A stretch of DNA of 45,176 bases from an uncultured Desulfobulbaceae bacterium (GCA_937910875.1 CALENA010000017.1:1-45176), one strand, 5' to 3'; shown: positions 23,294 through 32,837, counted from the first letter of the stretch. Made by a program: numbers and translations. Notes: a model not told the origin generated them from the letters alone.

Positions 23294-25801
23294 TTGGAGT
23301 TGATCAATCATCCCCTGATGTTTGCCACCAATCTCTTCACCTACTGGACGTATCGGGTCTTTGCCCCGGGCACGGTTCTGCGTGCCACCTATGAGGCCTT
23401 TCAGGAACTGCTGGCCCATGACGGGCGCAGCCATGAGTTGATGGCCGAGCTTGAGTCCCTTTATTATCAGGGCCATAAGGAAGACTTCTGCCGGATTACG
23501 ATCCGCTACCAGGATTTTTCGGCCAGTGTCGGGAATATGGTCTCCTGTCTCGAGCGGATGGCGCCGGGGTCTTTTGTTGACCTGCGTGATTATTACCGGA
23601 AATTTGATTTTTACTCCCGTTTTCTCCTTGCTCCGCCGCAGGTCGTGACCGCCCCGCCTTTTGTGGTGGCCTTGAAAGAGGCCAACCCGGGACTTGTGGG
23701 GGGGAAGGCGGCCAATCTGATTCGTCTGCATCAGGAGATCGCCCTGCCCGTACCCGCAGGATTTGTGATCACCACCAATGGCTTCCAGTACCTGATTGAG
23801 TACAATGATCTGCGGAAGACCATTAATGGCCTGCTGGCCGAACTCGATCCAGGGGACTCTGCTGAATTGACCCGTATCTCGGCTGATCTGGTTGCCCTGA
23901 TCCGCTCGGCCGACCTGCCCCCGGAGATTGAAGAGGAAATGGCCACGGCTCTGGCTGATCTGCGTTCCAGACGGGGAGGTCATTCTCTGCTGGCCGTCCG
24001 CAGCAGTGCCGTGAGTGAGGATGGGGAATGTTCCTTTGCCGGTCAGTATCTGACCCTGCTTGAGGTCGAGGGCAAGGATCTGACCGAGGCCTATCTGACG
24101 GTCCTGGCCGGTAAGTACTCACCTGAGGCTCTGGCCTATCGGATTCACAGCGGTCTCAGTGACGAAGAGACACCCATGGCCGTCCTGGTTCTGGAGATGG
24201 TTCCGGCCGTGGTCAGTGGCGTGGTCTATACGGCTGATCCGGGCGGGAAAGAAGAGGATGTCATCTTTGTCCATGCCACCCGGGGATTGGGTGAGGATCT
24301 GGTCAGTGGCCGGGTCTTGCCCGAGGTCTATACCCTGGGCCGGGACGATGGCCGGGTGCTTGCCCGGGAACAGATTCAGGGGAAGCGGGCTCTGCTCAGT
24401 GATCTGCAGTTGGCGCGGATGGCAGGGCTGGTGCGTCTGGTGGTCAGTTATTTTGGTGTGCCCCAGGATATTGAGTGGGCCTATTCCGAAAATGGTGAAC
24501 TGGTCTTTCTGCAGGCGAGACCTCTGGAGGTCCAGACTCGGCCAGAACGCGATCCGGCGATGCTTCAGCCGGTCGAACTGACCCGGGAACCTTTGATTCA
24601 GGGGGGAACCATGGCAGCCCCTGGTCTTGCCTGTGGGCCGGTCTGGGTGGTGGATGCGGATCATCTTCCGGAACAGGTCCCGTCTGGTGCGATCCTGGTG
24701 GTCAGGGAGACCCTGCCCAGTCTGGTCAGGGTCCTGGACCGGGTCTCCGGTGTTCTGGCCGAGTTGGGCAGTTCTGCCGGCCATTTTGCCACGGTCTGCC
24801 GTGAGTTTGGTGTGCCCCTGTTGCTGGGGCTGGAATCTCGGCTGCAGGGGCTTGAGCAGGGACAGACACTCACCCTTGATGCCGATGCCAGGCGGGTCTA
24901 TGACGGCGATGTCCGGGCGCAATTGCCAGCGCAGGCACGCTCGGTTCGGGGGCAGGATCTGCCCTATTATCGCAAGCTTCGCTCCCTGCTCGATTTTGTC
25001 ACTCCCCTGCGGCTGGTCGATCCCCAGGCCGATGATTTTGTGGCCGGGTCGTGTCGCTCTCTCCATGATGTCATCCGGTTTTCCCATGAGTGGGCGGTTC
25101 GTCTGATGTTTACGGCCGGTGATCGGATTGGAGGACGCTCGCGGGGGCGCAAGAAGCTGCGCTCAGACCTGCCTCTGGATGTCTTTCTGGTTGATGTCGG
25201 TGGTGGTCTGGACGAGAAGGCCCGGACCCGGGCAGAGATTGGAATTGAGCAGGTCTTTTCTCTGCCCTTTCTGGCGCTCTGGCAGGGCCTGAATGATCCT
25301 GCAATCCGCTGGCAGAATCGCAGCCATTTTGACTGGAAGACCTATGACGAGGTGGCCCTGGCCGGCGGGGTCGGCGGCGGCAGTTCAGCCCAGCTGGCCA
25401 GTTATGCGGTTCTGGGTGCTGAGTATGTCAATCTGAACATGCGCTTTGGCTACCACTTCACCCTGGTTGACGCCATGTGTGGTGAGCGGCCCGGGGCCAA
25501 TTACTGTCAGTTCCGTTTTGCCGGGGGGGGCGGTGATTTTTCCGGTCGGGCCCTGCGTATTCTGTTTGTCACTGAAATCCTGCAACGGTCTGGTTTTCAG
25601 GTCGAAGCCCTGGGTGATCTTCTGGATGCCCGGCTTTCCGGTTTGAATCGTCTGGACACCGAGGCGGCCCTGGTCCTGATCGGCCGCCTGCTCGGGGCCA
25701 CCAAGCTGATGGACATGGCCCTGGATTCTGAAGAGACGGTTGTGGCCTATGTGGAGGCCTTTCTCGCGGGCAGGAGCCATTTTCTGGGGAGCGAAGACTG
25801 A
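23294..25801 (+). CDS. PEP-synthase-like protein: ATP-grasp and phosphohistidine domains with a novel C-terminal region
   Basis: An 835-residue protein. After about 115 residues of unknown type comes the PPDK_N ATP-grasp domain (VGGKAANLIRLHQEI, AVRSSAVSEDGECSFAGQY, EMVPAVVSGVVYTADP, DIEWAYSENGELVFLQARPL). Next is the swivelling PEP-utilisers domain with the phosphate-carrying His near residue 497 (ELGSSAGHFATVCREFGVPLLLG). The last 300 residues are not the TIM-barrel that binds PEP or pyruvate in PpsA and PPDK, so the final phosphoryl acceptor is unknown. Start is uncertain: TTG 23294 is the frame limit, ATG 23318 the next choice; GGAG lies at 23295. Its stop overlaps the next ATG (TGATG), and an NtrC regulator follows, suggesting a signalling rather than gluconeogenic role. 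Confidence 0.75.
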   Translation: MELINHPLMFATNLFTYWTYRVFAPGTVLRATYEAFQELLAHDGRSHELMAELESLYYQGHKEDFCRITIRYQDFSASVGNMVSCLERMAPGSFVDLRDYYRKFDFYSRFLLAPPQVVTAPPFVVALKEANPGLVGGKAANLIRLHQEIALPVPAGFVITTNGFQYLIEYNDLRKTINGLLAELDPGDSAELTRISADLVALIRSADLPPEIEEEMATALADLRSRRGGHSLLAVRSSAVSEDGECSFAGQYLTLLEVEGKDLTEAYLTVLAGKYSPEALAYRIHSGLSDEETPMAVLVLEMVPAVVSGVVYTADPGGKEEDVIFVHATRGLGEDLVSGRVLPEVYTLGRDDGRVLAREQIQGKRALLSDLQLARMAGLVRLVVSYFGVPQDIEWAYSENGELVFLQARPLEVQTRPERDPAMLQPVELTREPLIQGGTMAAPGLACGPVWVVDADHLPEQVPSGAILVVRETLPSLVRVLDRVSGVLAELGSSAGHFATVCREFGVPLLLGLESRLQGLEQGQTLTLDADARRVYDGDVRAQLPAQARSVRGQDLPYYRKLRSLLDFVTPLRLVDPQADDFVAGSCRSLHDVIRFSHEWAVRLMFTAGDRIGGRSRGRKKLRSDLPLDVFLVDVGGGLDEKARTRAEIGIEQVFSLPFLALWQGLNDPAIRWQNRSHFDWKTYDEVALAGGVGGGSSAQLASYAVLGAEYVNLNMRFGYHFTLVDAMCGERPGANYCQFRFAGGGGDFSGRALRILFVTEILQRSGFQVEALGDLLDARLSGLNRLDTEAALVLIGRLLGATKLMDMALDSEETVVAYVEAFLAGRSHFLGSED

Positions 25802-26838
25802 TGACCTATCAGATGACCTGGATCACGCCGCAGCTGGCCGTGGGCTATGCGCCCATGTCCTACGCCGAGCTGGATACCATTCGTGAGCAGGATATCAGCG
25901 GGATTGTCAATCTCTGTGGTGAGTTTTGTGACCTGCATGAGCTGGAGGAGCAGTCCGGCTTTGAGGTCTATTATCTGCCGGTGCCTGATGAGTGTGCCCC
26001 GGATATGGCGGCCATGGAACAGGCCCTTGAGTGGTTGGATGAGGCCCTGTACCTGAAGAAAAAGATTCTGGTCCACTGTCGGCACGGTCATGGCCGGACC
26101 GGGACCTTTGTCTCGGCCTATCTTCTCCGGCGCGGTCTTGGCCTCAAGCGGGCCGAAAAGACCTTGAAGAAGACCCGGGCCAATCCCACCAATTACAGTC
26201 AGTGGAAACTGCTGCGCCGGTACGGAAAGGAACAGGGCCAGCTCGACCTGCGTGAGGCCACCATTGAAGACAAGCAGACCGTGGATCTCCTGCCTTTTCT
26301 TCAGGAGTACCGTGGCCTGCTGGCCGAGGCCGAGAGGCTCCGTGATCCTGGCGGCAAGGGCCTGCCGCTGGAGGTCGAACGCTGCTGTCACAATTATTTT
26401 GAGCTGGGGCTGATTGAGGCGGTCTTTGTCAGTTTTACCATCAATCGGACCCACAACCGTGTCCGGCGGACAGAGATCGTGGAGCGGGCCCTGGCCCTGG
26501 CTGCGGAGATGAAGGAGCTGCGGCAGGAATATGGCCAGGAGCACTGGCGGGCGGTGCAGGAAGTCATTGCCCGGCCGGGCTACGCCTGCCCGCTGCTGGA
26601 AGGCGGTGCCTGTCTGATCCACGAGAGTCGTCCCCTGCGCTGTCGCTGTCTGGATGATCAGAATCAGAACCGGCGTTTGAGCGAGCTGACCAGTGAAATC
26701 TCCCGCAATGTATTCCTGGTTTTGACCGGTGAGTTCCCGCCTGCCGGGCCCTTGCGTTTTTCGCTGTTCGATACGATTTCGGGTCGCTTTGTACAGCAAT
26801 ACTTTCAGGCCATGCTTGGTCGTGGTGGAGAGGGGTGA
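25801..26838 (+). CDS. Dual-specificity/tyrosine phosphatase fused to a YkgJ-like cysteine domain
   Basis: A 345-residue protein. The N-terminal 150 residues are a cysteine-dependent phosphatase: the P-loop HCRHGHGRTG (about residues 91-100) matches HCxxGxxRT and the general-acid Asp lies in PVPDECAPD. The C-terminal half has CPLLEGGACLIHESRPLRCRC, the signature of YkgJ/UPF0153 zinc- or iron-binding proteins, although the first cysteine pair of that family is not obvious. It overlaps the PEP-synthase-like gene and ends 4 bases before the NtrC-family gene. A phosphatase acting on a phosphoprotein made by its neighbour is an attractive inference, not shown. Confidence 0.8.
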   Translation: MTYQMTWITPQLAVGYAPMSYAELDTIREQDISGIVNLCGEFCDLHELEEQSGFEVYYLPVPDECAPDMAAMEQALEWLDEALYLKKKILVHCRHGHGRTGTFVSAYLLRRGLGLKRAEKTLKKTRANPTNYSQWKLLRRYGKEQGQLDLREATIEDKQTVDLLPFLQEYRGLLAEAERLRDPGGKGLPLEVERCCHNYFELGLIEAVFVSFTINRTHNRVRRTEIVERALALAAEMKELRQEYGQEHWRAVQEVIARPGYACPLLEGGACLIHESRPLRCRCLDDQNQNRRLSELTSEISRNVFLVLTGEFPPAGPLRFSLFDTISGRFVQQYFQAMLGRGGEG

Positions 26839-26842
26839 GCCA

Positions 26843-28261
26843 GTGAGTGACCGGATGAAAAAGATGATCATCGTTGATGATGAACCGGATCTCCTGATCC
26901 TGTTGCAAAAGGTCCTGGAGAAGAAGTGCAACTGTCGGGTCGATATTGCCCGTTCCGGGGCGGAGGCCCTGGCTCTGGCCGCTGAAGAACTGCCGGACGT
27001 GGTTCTGACCGATGTCAAGATGCCGCACATGGATGGCTTTCAGCTCCTTGAGGAGTTGAAGAAGCTGGATGAGACCATAACCATCCTGGTCATGAGCGCC
27101 TTCGGGACCATTGAGGTGGCGGTTCAGGCCCTGAAGCAGGGGGCCTATGATTTCTTTGAAAAGCCCTTTGATAATGCGGAAATCATCCGGGTGGTCCGGC
27201 GGGCCATGGAGCGCACCCAACTCCTGCGGGAGAATCAGGCCCTCCAGCGGTATCTGACCCGGGTTGATCAGCCGTCCGAGTTTGTCGGTAGCAGCCCGGC
27301 CCTGATGCAGACCGTTGATCTTCTTCACCGACTGGGGCAGGGTGATGCCACGGTCCTGATCCGGGGGGAGTCCGGGACCGGCAAGGAGGTGGCGGCCCGG
27401 ACCATACACGCCAGGAGTTCCCGGGCAGGCCGCCATATGGTGACCGTCAACTGTCCGGCTCTGCCTGAACAGATTCTCGAGAGTGAGCTGTTCGGCTACA
27501 GCAAGGGGGCCTTTACCGGTGCAGATCGCAAGAAGGACGGTCTCTTTCTCGAGGCCGACGGCTCAACCATTCTCCTGGATGAGATCGCAGATATCCCCAT
27601 CGGTCTGCAGACCAAGCTTCTCCGGGTTCTCCAGGAGAAGGAGATCCAGCCCCTGGGCCAGACCCGGACCTTTAAGGTTGATGTCCGGGTCCTGGCCTCC
27701 ACCAACCAGAACCTTGAGGCCAAGATTGCCCAAGGTGAGTTCCGGGAGGATCTGTACTATCGGTTGAACGTGATGAGTGTGGTCATGCCCAGTCTGACCC
27801 GGATGCGGGAAGATATCCCGTTACTGGCCCAACATTTTCTGGCTCGGTATGGGGCTGAATATCAGCGTCCCAATCTGGAGCTGAGTCCGGATGCCGTCCA
27901 GGTCCTCATGGCCCGGGAGTGGAAGGGCAATGTGCGTGAGTTGCAGAATGTCATCAACCGGACCGTGTTCCTGGCCCCCGGGCCCCGGATCAGCGCGGCT
28001 GATCTCCTCTGCGCCGAGGGGCAGGGGGCAAATCCTGTGGAGAGCCCTGAATGCGTCTTTGATGGACTGCGGAGCCTGAGTTATAAAGAGGCCAAGGCCC
28101 AGGTGGTGGATCGTTTTACCATGGCCTATCTCGGTCATTCCCTGGAAGAGAGCCAAGGCAATGTCTCGGCCGCAGCCCGGACCAGCGGCATGGAGCGTCA
28201 GGCCTTTCAACGCCTGATGCGTCGTCACGGGCTCAGTGGAAGTGACTATAAGTCTTCGTGA
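26843..28261 (+). CDS. NtrC-family sigma-54-dependent response regulator
   Basis: A 472-residue activator. REC domain with acidic pocket VDDEPD, phosphoacceptor Asp about 57 in VLTDVKMPHMD and Lys in FFEKPFDNAE; AAA+ domain with Walker A GESGTGKE, the sigma-54 contact ELFGYSKGAFTGA (about 215-227), Walker B ILLDEIADI and an intact arginine-finger region; C-terminal Fis-type HTH (GNVSAAARTSGMERQAFQRLM). GTG 26843 has AGGGG 7 bases upstream; ATG 26855 is an alternative. Third gene of the operon. A good -24/-12 promoter lies 200 bases downstream at 28459, so the operon beginning at 28636 is a likely target. Its kinase could be the one encoded at 29133 or at 14298. Confidence 0.93.
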   Translation: MSDRMKKMIIVDDEPDLLILLQKVLEKKCNCRVDIARSGAEALALAAEELPDVVLTDVKMPHMDGFQLLEELKKLDETITILVMSAFGTIEVAVQALKQGAYDFFEKPFDNAEIIRVVRRAMERTQLLRENQALQRYLTRVDQPSEFVGSSPALMQTVDLLHRLGQGDATVLIRGESGTGKEVAARTIHARSSRAGRHMVTVNCPALPEQILESELFGYSKGAFTGADRKKDGLFLEADGSTILLDEIADIPIGLQTKLLRVLQEKEIQPLGQTRTFKVDVRVLASTNQNLEAKIAQGEFREDLYYRLNVMSVVMPSLTRMREDIPLLAQHFLARYGAEYQRPNLELSPDAVQVLMAREWKGNVRELQNVINRTVFLAPGPRISAADLLCAEGQGANPVESPECVFDGLRSLSYKEAKAQVVDRFTMAYLGHSLEESQGNVSAAARTSGMERQAFQRLMRRHGLSGSDYKSS

Positions 28262-28635
28262 TGGCGTTGATTTAAATTTCTGCAAGTGCTGTTCCGTTCG
28301 GAATCGCATCTTTTTTGTTTCCCTGCATCTTTTTTGTTTCACTTCTCTGTCCGGTTTTTCCCCGCTTTCTGGCACTGACTCTTGTGTCTGATCCCCCTCT
28401 TCTTTTTTAATCCCCTCTTTTGACAGTGCATTTTTAATTGTGAGCCAGAAAGCGATTTTTGGCACTGAAAATGCAATGTATTCACCAGTAACTGCAGGTG
28501 TTAGCCAGAACTCAAGAGTTGAGAGAGTGGCTGTGTTCTTACTTTCAAAGTTCTGTGGAACCGGGCTGACAGCGGAAAAGATGCAGACTTCTGGTTGGGG
28601 TGTGAACACGATTTGATCGGAAACAAGGACCGCCA
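28262..28635. other. Regulatory intergenic region with a long-range inverted repeat
   Basis: No gene. CGCTTTCTGGC (28363-28373) and GCCAGAAAGCG (28444-28454) are perfect 11-base inverted copies 70 bases apart, the second adjoining the sigma-54 promoter; GCCAGAA recurs near 28504. A short direct repeat of GCATCTTTTTTGTTTC occurs at about 28305-28340. AACTCAAGAGTT is a further palindrome near 28509. Such sites are where an enhancer-binding activator would bind. Confidence 0.5.
28459..28475 (+). promoter_or_regulatory. Sigma-54 (-24/-12) promoter
   Basis: TTGGCACTGAAAATGCA: the -24 GG (28461-28462) and -12 GC (28473-28474) are exactly 10 bases apart and TTGGCAC matches the -24 consensus; the -12 box reads ATGCA rather than TTGCA. 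It lies 160 bases before the gene at 28636 and directly downstream of an NtrC-family activator gene. Confidence 0.65.
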
Positions 28636-29136
28636 ATGACGTGCTTCAAAAAAGTTGCACCTGGTTTATGCTGGTTAAAATCCATGATTTCTCTGGTGAT
28701 TTTGTTGCCAGGGCTTGTGATGTTGTTCCCGGTCCAGGCCTGGGCCCTGCAGACCCACGGTCCGCCTGAGGCGATTATTGTCCACCAGATGGCCCATGTC
28801 TTCTACCTGGGTGCCCTGGTCTACCTGTTCTGGGACCTGCGCCGCACTGCTACTCGAGGCCGTGGCTGGCGGATGCTTCAGATTTTCTGCGTCCTGATGA
28901 TGGCCTGGAACGTCCTGGCCTTTATTGGCCATCTATCGACCCTGGCCATGCAGAGCACGGATTTCTCGCATGAATTCGGCTATCTCTCCTCAATGATGCT
29001 GGGGCCGTTTTCGGCAATCAAGCTGGTTCATTATTTTACCCGGCTTGATCATCTGATCCTGGTTCCGGCCCTGCTTATCCTCTTCCTCAGCCTTCGCTCG
29101 CTCTATCGCAGCTCTGAAGAGGGGGAAGAGTTATGA
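28636..29136 (+). CDS. Small membrane protein of a signalling operon
   Basis: A 166-residue protein, not recognised. A hydrophobic segment at about residues 18-38 may be a signal peptide or helix (…VILLPGLVMLFPVQAWA, possible cleavage after AWA), followed by helices near 50-66, 82-102 and 138-156. Several His residues lie at membrane borders (HGPPEAIIVHQMAH, GHLSTLAM, VHYFTRLDH), which could bind haem or metal. ATG 28636 has AAGGA 7 bases upstream. It overlaps the sensor kinase gene by 4 bases (ATGA), so it may be the input subunit of that kinase. Confidence 0.65.
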   Translation: MTCFKKVAPGLCWLKSMISLVILLPGLVMLFPVQAWALQTHGPPEAIIVHQMAHVFYLGALVYLFWDLRRTATRGRGWRMLQIFCVLMMAWNVLAFIGHLSTLAMQSTDFSHEFGYLSSMMLGPFSAIKLVHYFTRLDHLILVPALLILFLSLRSLYRSSEEGEEL

Positions 29137-30704
29137 CCAGTTTGCCGCTCTTTCCAGCCATTTTTACCGATATGGCCGGCTCGGGGCTCATTATTATCCT
29201 GTCCGCCCTGTCTCTGCGTTACGCCTATCTCCTGACCCGTCGAGATCCTGATAATTTCCTCTGGGGATTTCTCTTTTATTTTTGTATCACCCTGACCATT
29301 TTCTCCATTTCCCGGGCCGTGGGCCATCTGGTCAAGCAGATGCTTCTCATCGGTGGTCAGGGAGAGCTGTGGAACGAGCTGTCGCCCTTTTCCGGGGGCC
29401 TCAATACCCTGCTCATGATTTCACTCTCGGCCGTGATTGTCTTTTATCATAAGGGGGTCGAGGGGTATCAGGCCATACGACGCAAGGCCCTGAGTCTCAA
29501 GGAGGCCAATGAGCGGCTCAATGAGGCTGCAGATCAGTTGCGCAAGATGAATCTCCATCTGGAAGAGCGGGTGGAGGCCCGGACCGCCGAGCTGTCGGCC
29601 TCTGAACAGAAATTTCGTCATTTCTTCAGTAATTCAAAGGATATGGTCTATTTCTGTAATGCCGAGAATCGTCTGGTGAACATGAACAGGTCTGGTCTTG
29701 AGATGCTGGGCTATTCAGTGGACAATCCGCCGACCCTGGGGCTGGTCGATCTTTTCTTGCACGAGGAAGACCTGGAACAGTATTTCAATTCGATTCTGAG
29801 AGATGGTTTTGTCCGCGATCAGGAGGTGGAATTTGTCAAGAAGGATGGTTCGGTGCTCTATGTCCATCTTTCGGCCAACGGGGTCTTTGATGAGGATGGT
29901 GAGTTCACGGGGTGTGAGGGGATTGCCAAAGACCTGACCCGGGTCAAGCTGATGATGGGCCAGCTGGCAGGCAGTGAAAAGATGGCCTCGGTCGGGCAGA
30001 TGGCCGCCGGTGTGGCCCATGAAATTAATACCCCCCTGGGCGTGATTCTGGGCTATGCCCAGCTGATGATGGATGATTTCGGTCCTGAGACCGAGGAGCG
30101 TCAGAACCTGGAGATCATCGAGCGTCAGACCAAAGCCTGCCGCAAGATTGTGGCCGATCTCCTCAAGTTCTCCCGCCAGTCCGAGAGCGCCCGGGAGCAA
30201 CTCTCCCTCAATGAGGTGATCAGGGACGTGCTGGCCGTGACCGAGCATACCCTGAACATGAATCATATTACGGTCCATCGCCATTTGACCCCGGATCTGC
30301 CCCTGGTGATCGGAGACTCGGAAAAGTTGCGTCAGGTCTTTGTCAACTTTATCAATAACGCCCATCATGCCATGGAAGAGAAGGGGGGCGGAGATCTTTT
30401 TCTGGAAACCCGTTCGTTGCCCGAATCAGGTGAGGTAGAGGTCATGGTTCGGGATACCGGCCATGGCATTCCGGAGAAGATCAGGGCCCAGATCTTTGAT
30501 CCCTTTTTTACCACCAAGTCGGTGGGCAAGGGAACCGGTCTGGGGCTCTCGGTCTCCTATGGGATTATTCAGGAGCAGGGGGGGCGAATCGAGGTGGAGA
30601 GTCTGGCTGCCAGCGAAGCGCAGGGCCCAGAGTTACCGGGTACTGCTTTTCACGTCTACCTGCCGGTCCTGCCTGCTGATCTCACTTCGGAACTCACTCT
30701 ATAG
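29133..30704 (+). CDS. Membrane PAS sensor histidine kinase
   Basis: A 523-residue kinase. Membrane helices at about residues 10-30, 44-66 and 88-106 form a short N-terminal sensor with no large periplasmic domain. A coiled coil (about 115-150) leads to a PAS domain (about 155-270, [24 protein letters not shown]), then DHp with [16 protein letters not shown] (His about 296) and a complete HATPase with [19 protein letters not shown] and [15 protein letters not shown]. It overlaps the upstream membrane-protein gene; the response-regulator gene starts 42 bases after it. Probably under the sigma-54 promoter at 28459. Confidence 0.92.
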   Translation: MTSLPLFPAIFTDMAGSGLIIILSALSLRYAYLLTRRDPDNFLWGFLFYFCITLTIFSISRAVGHLVKQMLLIGGQGELWNELSPFSGGLNTLLMISLSAVIVFYHKGVEGYQAIRRKALSLKEANERLNEAADQLRKMNLHLEERVEARTAELSASEQKFRHFFSNSKDMVYFCNAENRLVNMNRSGLEMLGYSVDNPPTLGLVDLFLHEEDLEQYFNSILRDGFVRDQEVEFVKKDGSVLYVHLSANGVFDEDGEFTGCEGIAKDLTRVKLMMGQLAGSEKMASVGQMAAGVAHEINTPLGVILGYAQLMMDDFGPETEERQNLEIIERQTKACRKIVADLLKFSRQSESAREQLSLNEVIRDVLAVTEHTLNMNHITVHRHLTPDLPLVIGDSEKLRQVFVNFINNAHHAMEEKGGGDLFLETRSLPESGEVEVMVRDTGHGIPEKIRAQIFDPFFTTKSVGKGTGLGLSVSYGIIQEQGGRIEVESLAASEAQGPELPGTAFHVYLPVLPADLTSELTL

Positions 30705-30746
30705 GGCCGTTGGCTGGAGCATTCAATTGATACACGGAGAGGTCGT

Positions 30747-31124
30747 ATGGCTGAGATAATGGCTTTGGATGATGTGCAGGACGCCACGATTCTGATTGGC
30801 AAGATACTGCGTAAAAAGGGCCATGCGGTTCACACCTTTACAGAAGAAGATGAGGCCGTGGCCCATGCCCGCAAGAATCATGTGGACCTGGCCATACTCG
30901 ATATCAAACTTAAAAAAATGAGTGGGCTTGAGGTGCTGGCCCTCTTGAAAGAGGTGCAGCCCGAGATCCAGGCACTCATGTTGACGGGGTATCCGACCAT
31001 TGAGACGGCCCGTGAGGCAATTTCTCTGGGTGCTGTCGAGTACTGTGTCAAGCCCATTGATCGGGATGAACTGGAAGACAAGGTTGAAAAGATCCTGGCC
31101 AGCATCGGCAAGGGGAAGAAATGA
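30747..31124 (+). CDS. Single-domain response regulator
   Basis: A 125-residue CheY-like receiver with no output domain. Phosphoacceptor Asp52 lies in LAILDIKL, the Thr/Ser position is MLTGYPT and the conserved Lys is in YCVKPIDRDEL. The N-terminal acidic pair normally in VDDE is replaced by LDDVQD, still acidic. GGAGAGG precedes the ATG. Placed between two kinase-like genes, it probably relays phosphate to another protein rather than to DNA. Confidence 0.9.
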   Translation: MAEIMALDDVQDATILIGKILRKKGHAVHTFTEEDEAVAHARKNHVDLAILDIKLKKMSGLEVLALLKEVQPEIQALMLTGYPTIETAREAISLGAVEYCVKPIDRDELEDKVEKILASIGKGKK

Positions 31125-31187
31125 ACTCAGGGTGGAGCAGGGGTTGAGCAACATGGGCAGATCCGAAGTCCGGGACAAGGAGGCGCA

Positions 31188-32837
31188 GTGAAGGAGCGGC
31201 AGTATCTGCAGGTCTACCAGAAGGTGACCCGTCTGATCAGCATGGTCCTTGATCATCAGCAGGTCATGGATGCCGTGGTCCGTGAACTGCCGGAGCTTCT
31301 GGCCATCGATGCCGCGACCATCCGTCTGGTTGATGCCTCGACCAACACCTTTGTCCTGGGGGCGGCCCATGGCCTGTCCCTGGAATATCTCTCCCGGAGC
31401 CAGATTGACTCCGAAGAGACCATGGAAATGATCCGCTCCGGCCGGCCCGTGGCCCGGACCGACATTGGAGAGGATCAGGAATTTGCTGACCGGGATGCGG
31501 CGGTCCGGGAGGGGGTCAGGAGTGTGCTCACCCTGCCCATTCTGTTTCAGGACGCCCTGATCGGTATCCTCCGCCTCCTGACCCGCAGTGAGCGGGTCTT
31601 CAGTGAGGAGGAGATTTCGTTTTCCATGGCCCTGGCAGAACAGCTGGGAATCGCCATTGCCAACGGTCGAATGTTCAAAGACATGGAGAGTCGAGTCGAT
31701 TTCCTGCGTGAGGTCCAGGAGATTTCGGCCCTGGTGAATTCGAGCCTGGATCTGGATCTGATTCTCAACAGTATGGTTGAAAAACTGCCCAATTCCATGG
31801 GGGCCAAGGGCTGTACCATTCGCCTGCTCCAGCCGCAGACGAATCAGCTGGAACTGGTCGCGGCCCATGGTCTTTCGCAGGGCTACCTGGAACGGGGCCA
31901 GGTCGGGGGTGAGAAAAATATCAGGCGGGCCCTGAGCGGAGAGACGGTCTCGGTCTATGACGTGGCCCATGATCACCGGATTGATTACGGGGAAGAGATG
32001 GCCGCCGAGGGCATCTGCTCATTGTTGTCCGTCCCGCTCAAGGTCGGTGGCGAGGTGATTGGAATTATCCGTATCCTCAGTGGTGAACACCACAGTTTCA
32101 CCAGCAGTGAGATCAACTTTGCCGAGACTGTGGCTGAGATCAGCGGGACCGCGATCCAGAATGCCAGGACCTATCGGAAGATTACCCTGCTCTTTAACCA
32201 GATTGAGGAAAGTGAGCGTTTTGTTGCCAATATCCTCAACTGCATTCGCCCCCAGTTGCTGGTGGTGGACCGGGACAAGCATTTGGTTCTGGCCAATCAT
32301 GCCCTGCTTGAGGCCGTTGGCCGCACCGAGGCCGAGGTCCTGGGGATGGATTATCGGGGTCTGTGGGATCATGAGGAGTGTCAGGAGGCACTCTGTCCCG
32401 TGGATCAGGTCCTGGCCGATGGTGAGTCGTCCACCTCTATCCATCAGACCCTGCAGGACGACGGTGTGCACTGGGTGGAGCGGACGGCATCACCCATGCG
32501 TGATGAGCAGGGTCAGGTGGAGTATGTGATTGAGATTATCCGTGATATTACGGCAAAACATCGCTTCGAGGAGGAACAGCTGGAGCGGGTGAAGCTCCAG
32601 GGCGTGGTTGAACTGGCCGGGACCGTGGCCCATGAGATCAACTCCCCCTTGTTTGCGGCACTGGGGACGGCCCAGCTCCTGGAGGAGGATATCGCAGACG
32701 AGCAGGCCCGTGTGGACGTGGCGACGATTGTCCGTAATTTGAAGATGATCGGTGAGTTGACCGCCAAGATGACCAGAATGACCGGTTATGAAAGTCGGGA
32801 GTACGTCGGCAACACCAAGATTGTCGATCTGAAATAA
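31188..32837 (+). CDS. GAF-GAF-PAS protein ending in a DHp domain, without an ATPase domain
   Basis: A 549-residue soluble protein. Two GAF domains lie at about residues 18-165 and 180-330 (LLAIDAATIRLVD and NSMGAKGCTIRLLQ mark their first strands), a PAS domain at about 345-460, then a DHp-like helix pair with AGTVAHEINSPLFAALGTAQLL (His about 482). It ends 67 residues later with no N, G1 or G2 boxes, so it cannot bind ATP as a histidine kinase; there is no frameshifted remnant downstream. It may be a phosphotransfer or dimerisation partner. GTG 31188 has AAGGAGG 5 bases upstream. Same operon direction as the kinase and receiver genes before it. Confidence 0.85.
   Translation: MKERQYLQVYQKVTRLISMVLDHQQVMDAVVRELPELLAIDAATIRLVDASTNTFVLGAAHGLSLEYLSRSQIDSEETMEMIRSGRPVARTDIGEDQEFADRDAAVREGVRSVLTLPILFQDALIGILRLLTRSERVFSEEEISFSMALAEQLGIAIANGRMFKDMESRVDFLREVQEISALVNSSLDLDLILNSMVEKLPNSMGAKGCTIRLLQPQTNQLELVAAHGLSQGYLERGQVGGEKNIRRALSGETVSVYDVAHDHRIDYGEEMAAEGICSLLSVPLKVGGEVIGIIRILSGEHHSFTSSEINFAETVAEISGTAIQNARTYRKITLLFNQIEESERFVANILNCIRPQLLVVDRDKHLVLANHALLEAVGRTEAEVLGMDYRGLWDHEECQEALCPVDQVLADGESSTSIHQTLQDDGVHWVERTASPMRDEQGQVEYVIEIIRDITAKHRFEEEQLERVKLQGVVELAGTVAHEINSPLFAALGTAQLLEEDIADEQARVDVATIVRNLKMIGELTAKMTRMTGYESREYVGNTKIVDLK

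Noticed and set aside
28369-28384. TCTGGCACTGACTCTTGT as a sigma-54 promoter
   Set aside because: TTG is one base too far from TGGCAC, so the -24/-12 spacing is wrong; the element at 28459 is the better one.
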